64,000 bases of DNA, from assembly GCA_033439685.1 (NCBI GenBank), contig JAUEDM010000009.1, forward strand, positions 744,001-808,000, read 5' to 3'. Made by a program: the position numbers and the translations under genes. The notes beneath the pieces were generated by a model that searched no databases, was not told where the DNA came from, and saw only the letters and a list, made by a program, of their open reading frames with translations. How positions within the stretch are numbered: the first letter of the stretch is position 1; the number at the start of each line of letters is the position of its first letter. The DNA comes from Apodospora peruviana (Eukaryota; Ascomycota; Sordariomycetes; Sordariales; Lasiosphaeriaceae). Positions 1-11,581 of this stretch are shown here, one piece after another.

Positions 1-53
1 TTGCCAACCATCAACTCCGAGCCTGTGCACCTAGCATTACCGTTGACATCCGA

Positions 54-93
54 TTACATCCGAAAACATCCGAAAACATCCGAAACATCCGAA
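54..93. repeat. Short tandem repeat, about 10-11 bp unit
   Basis: Four imperfect copies of ACATCCGAAA lie head to tail just past the stop codon of the leftmost gene, in its 3' untranslated region. No function can be read from it. Confidence 0.7.
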
Positions 94-834
94 TTACGAC
101 TTGAAACCAGCTCCGGCATTATTTCCACTGCCTCCCGCTCGCGAATCTCCATCGGTGATCGTCGGGTGGGTGAACTCCGTCTCCTCCTCGACATCGCTAA
201 TGTCACTGACCTCGCTATGGTAACGACCGTGGTGTGAGGTGGACTGGCAGTGAGTCGCAACATGGGCAGGCGAGATCGGTGAAGTTGCACTGTGGGTAAG
301 TTGAGTCGGCGATGCGGCAGCCGAGGCCTCCTCGTAGGACGGCGGCGGAATTGCTCCGACAGTCTGCGGCGAGACAAGTCCCCCGTGTCCGAGATTCTCC
401 GACGAGGCAAGTCCGTATCCAACAGTATGCGAAAAGATAAGTTGTCCGCGTGGGCCGACACTCACGACGGACGCACGACCCTGGTGAGCAGTTCCGGCGG
501 TCTGGAGCTTCATGGGCATGGGAGCCTCCGTCTCGCTCATGTAGTAATACGAGTCGCGGGTGGCATCATGATTTCCGCCGCCATAGAGCAGGCGAAGACG
601 CTTCAGCTCGCGCTTACGGAGCTGGCGGCGACGACACAGGCAGCAGAGAGCGGTGATGAGCGTGATCATTGCGATCAGGCCGGCGACGAGGCCGACGATG
701 GCGCCGGCGTTGAAGGTCAACTTCTGGTCAGTCTCTTCGGTGGAGGTGTTACCGTATCGGTCGAAGTCGGGTCCGGGTCCGCTGCCTTCAACAAAGTAGG
801 GCGGGGCGCCTTGGCGGGTTGTGAGAAGAGGCAT
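94..834 (-). CDS. Single-pass membrane protein with a PPxY motif
   Basis: A 246-residue protein of no family I recognise. A short N-terminal part (1-42) is followed by one strongly hydrophobic segment (about 43-67) ending in CCLC and then a dense Arg/Lys stretch (68-82), which by the positive-inside rule puts the long C-terminal part in the cytoplasm. That tail is Ser/Thr/Pro-rich and contains PPPSYEE (163-169), a classic PY motif of the kind bound by WW domains of Rsp5/Nedd4 ubiquitin ligases, and an acidic patch near residues 212-220. I chose the ATG at 834 rather than an upstream in-frame start at 1125, because the added 97 residues have no features and the MPLL start leaves a sensible type III membrane anchor. 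A role as ubiquitin-ligase adaptor or sensor is inference only. Confidence 0.7.
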   Translation of the reverse strand: MPLLTTRQGAPPYFVEGSGPGPDFDRYGNTSTEETDQKLTFNAGAIVGLVAGLIAMITLITALCCLCRRRQLRKRELKRLRLLYGGGNHDATRDSYYYMSETEAPMPMKLQTAGTAHQGRASVVSVGPRGQLIFSHTVGYGLASSENLGHGGLVSPQTVGAIPPPSYEEASAAASPTQLTHSATSPISPAHVATHCQSTSHHGRYHSEVSDISDVEEETEFTHPTITDGDSRAGGSGNNAGAGFKS

Positions 835-2129
835 GATGAATGGGTGTTGTCGTCGTCTGTCGGCCCTTGGCCCTAAAGGTGAGGAGCGTTTGTCGTCCAG
901 ATGTTGGTTTTGGTGAACCGGGTATTGAAATTTTCCTGTCCTGATGGACTGGAGGGCAGATTGACAGCAGAGGATCGGCTTGAATGTAAGCTCGTCTGGC
1001 TGGAATGATTTTATCCCCCGGGGTGTTTCCCGCGTCAATCTTGTCTCAGATGGCTGCAAATCGGGAAACCGGGCGGATTTGTTTTCTGGCGGCTGTTTTT
1101 GGGCGTCAATGCAAGCCAATGCCACAAAAATGCGGAAGAACTTACTTCCAAATGCGGCAATTCTGAGGGTTCAATGTTGACAAGTGTGCGGAAACAGTCA
1201 GACCGAGATGCACCGACTCTGATTTTTGTCAGGAGAGAGTCAGTTCATGAAGTTTTTTTGTGTGTCCGCGTCCGGCCTCGAAGTAATTGTCATGCCGAGG
1301 GAGGCCCTTCCTGCAGAAGGGAAGAGAAGAGGGAAAACGAGGGTGACAGACAGGTAAGACACGGCGGCGTACACTATTATGTACCCTGATTCCCGTGCTG
1401 GAGGATGTCCGGTGGCACAAGAATGGAAGGGCAGTGAGAATGACTGTGAGAAAGGATTGGATGCAGTCGACTCGATCGATAACAAACAAGACCCGATAAT
1501 GCGGCCTCGAAGAGATAGGGACGGAATCTATCTCATGCACACAACATGCACGGAAATCATGGCAGAAAAGTGCGAGGACCTTGAAAGCTGGAACTAGAAT
1601 CCCTGCACCCCCAACCACAGCTTAGCTCCGACCAATAAGCTGACACCACAGCAGCACTGCAGCAGCTTTGCCTGCCAGCTTCCAGCCAGTCCAGCCACCC
1701 CTCACCTCACCTAAGCAGGGCAAGCCAGGGCACCAGCCCCCGCTGTCGTCATGTTCTGTCAGACCGACGGTGAATCCCATGCCCAAAAGGAGGCATGCTG
1801 ATGAGAGCTGGTTCTCGACAGTCGTGTTGATGACCTCTTAAGGTACTGGCAGTGCCTCCTGTGAGTATAATTTACGTGGAATCCTAAGCGCTAAGAAAAC
1901 CTCGTGTTCTCCCTTCAACGCGTTGTCTTAGATAGATGGATGGACGCATCAGGGATCTGTTGTGGCTTCCAAAACCGGTCCTCGGCAGAGCTGCATGCAT
2001 GTCTGTTCGCCAGTTGTCTGCGTGGGTGTCCATCGGGGGCATGCGGAGCTGGCCGCGCCGCAGCGCCGCGCATGTTGGTCGCAGAACCCGCACCCATCCA
2101 TCACTGTCAGCAAGAAAGCTGTGTGCCCC
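835..2129. other. Intergenic, no supported gene
   Basis: Upstream region of the membrane-protein gene, then sequence with only short overlapping open frames on both strands and no recognisable domain. Confidence 0.6.
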
Positions 2130-2217
2130 GAAAGCCACATGAATGATTACCGACGCGCTGCACATCCCGTCTTGAAAGCCACATGAATGATTACCAACGC
2201 GCTGCACATCCCGTCTT
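2130..2217. repeat. 44-bp tandem duplication
   Basis: Two adjacent 44-bp copies (2130-2173 and 2174-2217) begin GAAAGCCACATG and differ by a single G/A transition. The near identity says the duplication is recent relative to the decayed sequence around it. Confidence 0.85.
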
Positions 2218-3932
2218 CGGGACTGGGCATCGGGGGCAGCCGCCTGCAGCCAAGACCCCCGTCGGACAACACTGTCCGTATCCGGGTCTGCTTGCTCTGT
2301 GGCTTTACTTCGATATTTGGTAATAGTGCATCGTAGATAACGTAAGGCTTCTCTGAGGCTGGGGCGGACAAGTGTTCACATTATCTTATGCTTTAGAGCT
2401 TCTTCTCCATAAACCACGCGAGAGCGATGATCATAGCGAAGAATACTTGTGACACCAACACACGCGGGCAACATGGACAGTGGCGGGGCACCGTAGCTTG
2501 GGAATACCTGGCCCAGGGCCCAGGTCAGCATGCCGACCGCAAAACACCCTTCGAAATAGAGACAACTTCTTCTCCATAGCACCGCTGAAGCGGTGATCAC
2601 AGTGAAAAAGAGTGTGTGACAGCAAAAATTAAGGCGCTGGCGGCCCCGAAGGACAACCAATAACTAGGAACACCTCAATGTGCAATGCAGGCTCCCGGCT
2701 ATACTGCAAGGGCTTCTTGATCTCCCTGCAGTCCGCCAAGGTAAGTATGAAGAAGGAAAAAAAAAAGAGGGAGAGAAATCGGGAGGCAAAACGGCGTTTA
2801 TATAGGCGATAGGAGCCCCACTCTTTTGGGATTCACCGCCTTCCTTCCTTCAGTGGCCCTCTCCCTTGTTACCCTTGGGCAGAAAAGAAGTGGAGAAGGA
2901 GAGAAAGAAGTGGAAGCGGAGGGACTGCCTGTTGCCTGGAGGGGGAATGGTCGTGGTTGTGGTCCGATATATGGTGGATGACAGGACGGGAGGTAGGCCG
3001 AGACCAGGTCTAGTCCGCATGGCGGTCCGGGTGGAAGTTGACCAGCATCTTGGCCACCGTTCGCGCCGGTCCCGATACCTAACCGGCAGGTACCAGCTTG
3101 CACAACAGGTGAATGTGGTCTGATTCCTGGGCTCCCACGAGTCTCAAGTCAGAGGACAAGAGAGGTGAAATCTCAGACTCAAACATCAATTTCACTACAG
3201 GAATCAAGCATATGCTCAGGTCAATAAGCTGCCACTGCTACACTAATAATTAAGACGCAGGCGATGTTGTCAGACTGTACACCAGGTACAACTGTACGAG
3301 ATGATGTGCGGCGGCTGTCTGAAGTGCATGAAGGAGACCATGGAGGCGTCCGTGGCTATATGGACGTCACCGAGACTCTGAGCCCTCCCATTACAACGGC
3401 TCGAGGCCTTCGAACCAGGACCGAAGAGACATGTGGAAATCTGATAAATTGCAACCCGGTGCTCCTACCATCATGGTGAACCGCTGGACGACAAAACAGG
3501 CTGGCACCTTCCAGTTATACCCATCCACCGAGAACCACAGCTCCTGTTATCAGCCATGGAAGCCACGACGAGGACCGCCTGCCAACTCATCTCCTTGTGG
3601 CTCAAGCACGCCTTGAAATCTTGCTCACCGTAACCCCTAGTATCCACTCTTCCTCCTCCTTCCTCCTCCCTCCTCCCCGCCGTACCTTCCATTTCTTTCT
3701 TTTCCTTCCTCACCGACTCGCAGCCTTCTTCCATCTCCTTCCCTAGTCTTCCCGCGACCCCTTCTCTCTCTCCACTGTCATTTTGTTTCAGTGGACCCCT
3801 CCCCGTCCTCGTGAGCGTGAGGTTTGACCCATCTAGCGCCGTTCCAACTCTGGCAACTAACCCCCTTTGCCTGCTCTACACTCATAGAGCCCTCCTCATC
3901 CTTGACTGCAGGGTTCACCACATCAGTAACCC

Positions 3933-4180
3933 GAAGAAGAACCATGACCGTGCCATACCACTTCGGAGCCGGCAGGCTGGTCCACCAATGGATAGGTTAG
4001 TCGTCGTGACATCCGCGATTTTGGCCTCCAGGGACCAGCTGATTGACTTGGGACCACCAGGCAGACCATACTCTGCTCACATCTCTGACTCAGGAGTTGC
4101 AGCCAACTCAGGAGCAGCTGCGGCATCAGAAAAACGGCGAAGAACCATGACCGTGCCGTACCGCTTCGAAGACTTGCCCT
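3933..4180 (+). repeat. Direct repeat of a start-codon-like segment
   Basis: About 35 bp around an ATG is present at about 3933-3970 and about 4136-4172, both encoding MTVPY followed by H/R and F. The differences are mainly transitions. The copies are about 203 bp apart. It may be a local duplication inside a dead gene. Confidence 0.55.
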
Positions 4181-4259
4181 GGACCCCCGTCCTCCCACAA
4201 GCTTTCCCAGTCAATTTCTTGGCGGGGCCTGGTCGGTCTTGATCCCAAGACCCTAGTCG

Positions 4260-4886
4260 TCACGCATGGTGACGAGGAGCGTCACCACCAGCTTTGGGAA
4301 CGATGAGCAGAGGCGCAAGTTCAAGCTGCGTGGTGACACCGTTAAGAATGACTGGACGGCCTCCCAGATCCTGCGCACCACCAGGAGAAGCTGTGGGTTT
4401 CCCACACCGAAGAATGAAACCTCCATGGCGACAACTTGGACAACCCGGGCCTTATTCCTCCGAGTAACCAGTACCCCGACCATCCTGATTACATCCCAGG
4501 CTACCCGGCCCGTGGAATACTCGGCGGCAGCAAGCCGCCTAAGAGCAAGCTCTCGCGGGTTGTTTCTGCGGCCGACGCGTGATCAGCTTTGTTGGAGTGC
4601 CTAACGAGAGACGACAAGACGAGTGATGATGGCCGGCCAGAGCTGGACCGCCGCACTCTCCACGACTTCCTAGAGAGAGATCCATCTCGCCAAGGTGGCA
4701 GACCTGCCGCCTAAAAAGCAGTGGGAGGATGCTTGGACCCGAAAGACGGTCGAGCCCGAGGAGGTTCAAGAGTGCGACTACTGCAATATAAAGATGCAGA
4801 GTATCGGCCAACTTGTCCGTCACCTTCTGAAAGAGAGCATGGCACTCGAACTAGACCAGCTGTGCACCAAGAAGCTCAAAGATTGA
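4260..4886 (+). pseudogene. Frameshifted coding relic with a CxxC...H motif
   Basis: Peptide-like sequence continues through several frames: a segment with HGDEERHHQLWE near 4265, one with DDGRPELDRRTLHDFLERDP near 4640, and a last open part from 4695 to 4886 that contains CDYC followed 12 residues later by His, resembling half of a C2H2 zinc finger. Stops and frame changes separate the parts, so I read it as a broken gene. Family unknown. Confidence 0.3.
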
Positions 4887-5108
4887 GGTATGATCAATCT
4901 TGTTCCTACTTCTGCAATCCGAACCCATCCTGCATCTGAAATCAGCCCTGGCTCCCGTCGTCGTCATGTGTTACAGCCTCAGCTAACCTGCCTGCCCCTC
5001 AGCTCTCGATCTTCCCTTCTTGCCCCTGATCTTCTTCTGTCGCTTGTTCGTAGCCCGATAACTGGCTATGCTGTTGGTTTTCTGGAGGATCAACGCCTCT
5101 TCGTTCTG

Positions 5109-5180
5109 GTTCATCGGACATCAAAACACTCCACCTACTAGCTACGGAGCTGCTGCCCGAGGCAAGATATTATCTGCTGA
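5109..5180 (+). repeat. Dispersed repeat, copy A
   Basis: The segments CATCGGACATCAAAACA and CTGCCCGAGGCAAGATATTA also occur, in the same order but on the other strand, at about 35530-35645. The two copies have diverged between these blocks. This is likely a fragment of an old dispersed element. Confidence 0.6.
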
Positions 5181-7541
5181 ACAGCATGGGTAACGAACTG
5201 CGATTCGCGAATGCGCATACACTGTACTTCAGCCAAGTCATTTTTGATATCTTTACTCATGACTTGTCGGACGCTGAAGAGACGGATATCCGCCAGTAGA
5301 TTGTTCGTGTGCTCCTTGTGTCAACTAGACTGGGTGCATGCCAACATGCCCCTTTTAGACTACCTAGTTTAGACGGCAGATACCGTCTCGGCATCACACA
5401 TCTCAAATTGTGATTATTTGGCAAAATCTTTGTATTGGCAGAGCTTTTCCCTCCCACACACACACAATTCAAGCACTTTATTCATCAACTACGTTGTCAC
5501 TGTTGCAGTCCACACCTTGAGCGGGTGGCCAGGTTCTGGCCTCAACCGTGGGGTTTGACTATGCCGGTCGTTGAGCTGATCAAGAACGATAAGTGCGTCT
5601 TATCAGTCGGGCTCGTCACGGGTTTAACATATTCGGCAACCTCGAGAACTCCCTTGGAGCGCATCGTGAGTCACTTGTGTTGTGGAGAAAGATTTGGAGC
5701 CGCTTTCCTGAACAGTCTTGTGCCAGACGAACGAAGGGAATTCCTCTGGCATACCAAAAGTGGGAATGAGATATGGATCAGGTAGGTCGATGACTGGGGT
5801 GATAACGTCGGCATATAAAATAAGACATGTGGCGAGATCCGATATATGAGCTGGAGTACGTTGCCATCAGGCTTATGTCAACGCCGACTTCTGGTCCGTA
5901 TGTGCAAGTTTTGAAGACTGAAGGCGGTCCCTTCGCATTGCTCCAGGACTGTTGTCGAACTCTAAATCCTGGTTATCCACATTTCAAACTTGGATGCCGG
6001 CCCAGTCGGGTTGCTTTGCCTGGAATCGAAGCAGGAACCGCCAAGTCTCCGAGGTGGACGAGGGAAATTTTCCATTTCCGACACGAGGTCGGAATGGCAT
6101 CCAACTTGGACTGGGTCTTTCGGCTCACGATTTCTATCCCAGCCTCCTCCGCGTCGGCCTGGCTACGTAGCGCACTCGCTTTGCTTGAAGGCGAGACGTC
6201 GTATCAACCCCAACCCGGTCTAAGATGCCGAGATGGTTGTTTTCGAACATCAACACAGTATATCACGTGGAGGTTGAAGACCGCGCTGAAGAAGCACGCG
6301 TGTTTACCTACCAGACCATGACGCCATCTGTCATGTGTGGCTCTTCTGGATGGGATAAGGTAGTCACGTCGTACAGCACACCCGTTTTCATCTTTGACGT
6401 CCCCAGAGCGCGCCAACAGGAGGGAGAGCAAAGCGGATCAACTCCCACACTCGCATGTCTTTTACATTCCTATCCGGACTCAACTTCTGCGAGGCAGCAG
6501 CGTCGCCCGCGTTGGGAGCAGAAATGGCATTCAGGTCAAAACCAGAGATCCCCTGACGACAGTTGTTGAATTGTCAGGAGTGGCATACCGAAGTGCGCTC
6601 CTACATACGTACCAGCGGGGTCAGTCCAGTACGTCGGGTTTCGAGAGACATGGAAGCACAGTATCTCCAAGTCTGCCCAGTCTCTCCTTTTGATGTCAAC
6701 GCCGATGGAACAGCCAAGGATGGCTGTGGTCGTGACATTTGGAAGCAGCCCACGACATCTTCCCGCTTGCACCATACCAGTGCTGCATCCGAATGGTTCT
6801 GGGTCGTTGATGATGAAATGGACCACATTCAAGAACTTGCGGTCGTGAGGCTGAGCTCGCTTCCACGATCACTCTGAGGTTGTTATTTTCCAGCGCCGGC
6901 GTCTGGATCGTCTTTCCCGTCATGGAGACCTACTCTATAGCTACCAGAGACCTGTTACCAAATACGACGTCTGTGTGGCCGAGATTCTGACTGGAGTACT
7001 TACCAATCCGGCTAGTGGATGGCAGAAGATGATGGCCTGAGGGATGCTAGCAGAGCTACGTCAAGGCAGCATCTCAAATCATTTATGTCCAGCTCGTGAC
7101 GGCCAAGAGACAGGTTCTGCCTAGCTCAGCCCACCTTTTACCTATCAATCAAGTCACATCGGGAGTTCGCGCAGACTCGCCAGAAGCCTGGGCAGCCAGC
7201 TCGGTCGAAACAACCAGGACTTGGTCACTGCCCCTGGACGCGCCATCGCTGGCGACGTTCCGCGTGAACCGGACGACGAGATCGATAGTCCCAGCAAAAG
7301 ATAGCAGGCCGCGGTAATCAGCAACAGCCTTGCGGATTCGCCAACAACTCTCAAGTCTCCATGTCGTGCATGGCGCCGTGGTCCAAGGCCTGAATTGCAT
7401 CTTGCTGGATTTGATGCTGAGATACAAGACTGGTGACTCTCTCGTGCAGCCGACAACGACAACTGTGCTTCCCCTGGCCACAGTTTCTCAATCTGGTTCA
7501 TACCAGCCTGGTTGTTTTTGGGCCTCTTTTTCTTTTGTCTT

Positions 7542-7811
7542 TTTGTATCATTTCTTGTAGCATTTCTTGTATCATTTCTTGTAGCATTTCTTGTAGCATT
7601 TCTTGTAGCATTTCTTGTATCATTTCTTGTAGCATTTCTTGTAGCATTTCTTGTAGCATTTCTTGTAGCATTTCTTGTAGCATTTCTTGTATCATTTCTT
7701 GTAGCATTTCTTGTAGCATTTCTTGTAGCATTTCTTGTAGCATTTCTTGTAGCATTTCTTGTAGCATTTCTTGTAGCATTTCTTGTAGCATTTCTTGTAG
7801 CATTCTTGTAT
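7542..7811. repeat. 12-bp minisatellite, about 22 units
   Basis: A head-to-tail array of the 12-bp unit GTAGCATTTCTT with a GTATCATTTCTT variant. Because 12 is a multiple of three and the unit has no stop in most frames, the array is open in several frames on both strands (repeating FLVA, SCSI, MLQE or KKCY). None of these is a credible protein. Variant units are separated by 1, 3, 5 and then 9 standard units, as expected from repeated slippage or unequal exchange. Confidence 0.9.
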
Positions 7812-9349
7812 TACTTGTGGTTTCCTTTTTGTATTTGTTTTTTTTTTCCCTTCCTTTTTTTGGACAGTCAGCGAAGTGTTCACCACAGAGAACAGGAACA
7901 GTGCACTTACCAGGACTCGGACTGTCGCGGTGTAAGAGCCTGAGTACAAGCGCGGTCTTACCGAGATCACAGTGATGACGGCGCTTGCCCACTGCAGCCC
8001 GATGGGCAGCCGGCCCAGCACGACCGACCGCGTTGAAGAGGAAAAGCAGAGAGTGCGAAAAGTCAGAAATTATCTCAATGTCCTCAGGGCACAAATTCCA
8101 CACTGGAGGGAACGTCTTGGAAGCCATCAACCTCATCTCCGAAGGGATCATGCCCAAGTTCCTCAATCAGACCCTAGAGCTCAACTTACCGCAGACCAGT
8201 GGAATGAGGGGAAAGGGATCCAAGGCAGAGGGACACCCTGCATCACTCAACCATGGAAATGGCGCTGCCAGTGTGTGGTCTTGTGATAGCATCTGAACGA
8301 GCAAGACATAGGGGAGCGCAACTTGAAGGACTGAGAGGCCAAAACACAGATATTGTAGGTGTATACCAACAGATTGGCCTTACCCACTCTCCCACTAACT
8401 GGGCTTAATCTAGACATGGCATGCTCTCCTTCGTCAGAACTTCACGAGAGGCGACATAGTGGTTTACCGAGCCTAAGAAATGCCGGATCAACCTGATAGC
8501 AACTGTCGGCGTTGTGGCAGTGGTTGCTATCTTCTAGAACAAAATACTAATGTCCTTCTATTCTGCTGGGCCATCGCGGCCGACCTTCCGGATGCCCACG
8601 TCGAAGAAACCGCCAACATGAAGATGGCCATACTTTCAACGCCCCGACGACGCCGACAACTTCATCACTCTTTCGCAGACCGCTGTACATGAATGTGGTT
8701 GGCCGACGTTCGAGTAAAAGGACTAAGGCACAGAAGAAACGTACAGCTGGTTGGCATTTGTTCACAGTTTCGACACTGGACTGTAAGGGATCCATGCGGT
8801 CACTGCAAGAATCCCCATTGTAACGAAGTTTGAGAGCACTGAAGATGTTCAAAATGTAGATATGTGGCTGCAAGAGACGGTGCGATATTCCACTAGGGAT
8901 GGAAGCGCGGCGGCCGAGGAGGAGGATCAGCAGAGGGATCAGGAGGTGGCAGGGGAGGAGGCGGGAAGCGGAGGAAAGAAGACGACAAGGACGACGAGGA
9001 AGAGGAGCTCTACACCCATCTGACGAGTTACCGCCGTCTTGTGGCAAGCTCTGTATACATGTATGTATAGCAGTGGACTATAAGAAGGATTTCAGCAGCA
9101 ACAATTTCATATTACGGTGCCATGAATACAGTTGGCATGCATATGATAACTGATTATTGGTTCTATGCCGCGAATGCCAGCACGCCCGACTCGCCGCTAT
9201 GACCGTGATATCAAGGCCAAACGGCTCCGTAAACGCATTGTAATTTGCGGATAATGATTTTCACTTCGTCCGTTATCAAAAGCCTGGAAGTGGCAGAGAC
9301 GGTGGCTAGCCGAACGCCATTATTTTTTGCATGAAGCTTCCCTTATACT
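7812..9349. other. Intergenic, no supported gene
   Basis: T-rich sequence borders the minisatellite. A short open segment at 8073-8290 gives a peptide with LEAINLISEGIMPKFLNQ, which looks protein-like but is isolated. A purine-rich tract runs near 8900-9010. No intact gene. Confidence 0.5.
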
Positions 9350-10420
9350 AATGCTTTGCTCTCTTCTTCTCCCTTAGACGCACGACCGATATTAAATGCG
9401 GGCTAGGCTCGAGCTGTGTCTTGATATCCACCTGATGATTCTTGTGGTTTCGTCGCGCAATGATGCCTTCAATACAAACATCGCGTGCGACGTATTCTCC
9501 ATGGCCTTCCATTGTCTCGCTGGATCGTCTCCTCCTCTTCCTGCATCCCCTTCCCTTTACCCTTACCTTTATGCCCTTTGATGACGATATCACAGTCGAA
9601 CATACGTCCGGGGCTGTTGATATCCTGCACCAAGTCTCGCAGTACCACCGGTTTTCTCAACATAATCTGGCTGTCCAGGCCGAACGTGTGGATGGTCTTT
9701 GTCTCTTAATACCCATGTATTCCGTTCTCTCCTCTCGTGTTTGCAAAGCCGATCAGAATTAAGCCAGGATGGCGTTCTCCCAAGGTATTCTCGATGCAGC
9801 GGACCGGGTCGTCTGACCAGGTGGATAGATTCGTGTCCTTGTAGAAAGCCTCGTACGTCGTCATTGAATTATTCGTCGGGTGGGGGCTTCGGTCTGGTCC
9901 AATCGGAAGACATTCTGCATGCCCCAAAGTTCGAGTCCCCTGGACAGTTTTTAAGAAAAAAAAATACTTTATGGGTTTTGGTATTGTACCTGTAGGTGTC
10001 AAAGACCCCTTGGTACTACTCCATCTAGCTTTGCCTTTGCAGTTCCTTCTCGCTTTGTTGGCCGCTTTCGGTTCGACTACTAAATTCTCCGGGTTTAATG
10101 ACACCAGACACTTACTTCGATGGCAAGGGTGAGATGGCTGGCCTGCTTCTGTCTTTTTGTCTCACGCAGAGGGAAGAGAATATGGTCCGGGTCAGTCGAA
10201 TGCTTGATAGGCCGAAGGCCAAACTTATGGATGTCCCATGGACTATTGGCAGTGGGCGAGAGAGGAAGCATGTTTCTCCTCTCCTTCATATCCAGGGCTG
10301 TAAGCTCCTCAAAGGGCCAAGAGGATTTTGAGCATCTTCTAAACGCTTTGCCTGTATCTGCTGCTGTGCCGCCACATCTTGACCTAATCGGAGTTTCTCT
10401 CCGACTTATTGGCGGCATCC
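9350..10420 (-). pseudogene. Decayed gene relic of unknown family
   Basis: On the minus strand, protein-like segments follow one another in different frames: one with FGLRPIKHSTDPDHILFPLR (about 10170-10260), one with YKDTNLSTWSDDPVRCIENT (about 9800-9870), one with FGLDSQIMLRKPVVLRDLVQ (about 9620-9690), and one with MEGHGEYVARDVCIEGIIAR (about 9440-9510). Frame changes and stops fall between them. The HSTDxDHILF segment recurs near 58.9 kb, so this is a repeated family or a duplicated gene fragment. Function unknown. Confidence 0.4.
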
Positions 10421-11460
10421 AACGTTCAAATCATCGGGCTCAGTTGGAAACTTGAAGAGATTCGGAACTCGGAGCGGCCCGGGAAGATAGTCTACGCACC
10501 AAGTAGCCGTCTGCAGCAGGGACAGGTACATTAATTTCCAAGAGTCGCACCCCAACAGTAGAAGAGGACGTCCGAACATTTGGTGGTTGCGCCAACTGCG
10601 ATTTGCAGGAGTGGTGGACCCATGAGGTCCTGACGAACTGCCGCTACCTCAAAGAGGGTCCGAGGGCTTGACTACGACCATTTACGAGGAAACAAGCCCC
10701 GGAGCGCCAGGAGCGCGAGGCCGCCGAGAGTAGTCGAGCTGAACGCAAGAAATATGAACGGCGCGCAGCCGCGGCAACATTGTGTGGAAGGGGCAGAGCG
10801 TCGACATCACTCCTGATGATTTACATGTACTCAAAAGAGGATGGAGGCCAGGCGAGGCCTGACTTCACTAGAGTATTGTTGAATCAAAGCAGAACCTTTC
10901 TCCCAGTGGATATTTTGAACTTGCTGCAATACATGTCAAGATCAATACACCTTGTGGCCCCTAGCTAGTTAATGAGAAAATAAAGCAACGAGAAGAATGA
11001 TACGAGATATCCGGTATGAAACGCCGTCTAGTTCACCAGTTCACCTTGCCTTTATTGAGGGGAAGCGTAAACAAGACTTGCATCCGTGTTAGTTATGGCG
11101 AGATGTGCGCAAGATCCCGAATTAATTGACAGTGAACAGAGAAAGTAACTTCAATGTGCATGAAGAAGGAATCTCGAGTTCAAAAGCATATTCTTCTCTT
11201 TTTTGCGTTGAGAGCTCTCAAACTTGATGACAAGGTGGCTTCGTTCCATATAAGGTTGACTTTCTCGAAGCCCGTGCGCTACATGTATGATGTGATAACA
11301 CTCGGCATTATCCTTGTGGTGGCTTACTTGTGGTGTGTTTCACAGCCTGGATGGTGGCTTACACTCCTGCCGATAACCCGGACAGACGGTTTTTTATCTT
11401 CATTTTCTGCGCAATGAGTGTAACTTAAAGGATATGGTGGTGGCGAGGTGAGTGGTTTGC
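10421..11460. other. Intergenic, no supported gene
   Basis: A short peptide-like piece with CANCDLQEWWTHEVLTNC (about 10585-10645) is followed by a charged stretch, then a stop. Nothing else is recognisable. Confidence 0.45.
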
Positions 11461-11486
11461 AAAAAAAAAAAAAAAAAAAAAAAAAA
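11461..11486. repeat. Poly(A) tract of about 26
   Basis: An uninterrupted A run ends about 20 bp left of the transposon's TA target site and lies outside the element. It could be a retroposed tail or slippage; no retroelement is visible beside it. Confidence 0.8.
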
Positions 11487-11506
11487 GAAATACATAAAAG
11501 AGAGTA

Positions 11507-11551
11507 ACGTGCATGATAAGCGAACGGTACAGACAAGCGAACGGTACACTT
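11507..11551 (+). repeat. Left terminal inverted repeat, 45 bp
   Basis: It begins ACGTGCATGATAAGCG and is identical to the reverse complement of the right end. Inside it a 14-bp motif, AAGCGAACGGTACA, occurs twice with 17-bp spacing (11518-11531 and 11535-11548), the likely paired transposase binding sites. Confidence 0.92.
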
Positions 11552-11581
11552 TCTACCACCCCACCACAACTATCCTCAACA

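Larger units (their letters stand above)
2218..7541. other. Gene-poor region with decayed coding-like segments
   Basis: No intact gene is supported. The stretch around 3640-3790 is CT-rich like a fungal promoter. A motif starting GAAGAACCATGACCGTGCC occurs at about 3933 and again at about 4136. A frameshifted coding relic lies at 4260-4886. Segments at 5435-5785 and 6563-6877 are open for about 100 codons but match nothing I know. Confidence 0.5.

Noticed and set aside
7542..7811. CRISPR array
   Set aside because: Units are directly adjacent with no spacers, and the organism is a fungus.
7433..8166. Long open frames through the minisatellite on both strands
   Set aside because: They are created by a stop-free 12-bp repeat and give only monotonous FLVA, SCSI, MLQE or KKCY chains.
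9885..9965. tRNA-like pattern with A-box-like TGGTCCAATCGG and GTTCGAGTCC
   Set aside because: The T arm and acceptor stem do not pair around the B-box-like motif, so a cloverleaf cannot be drawn.
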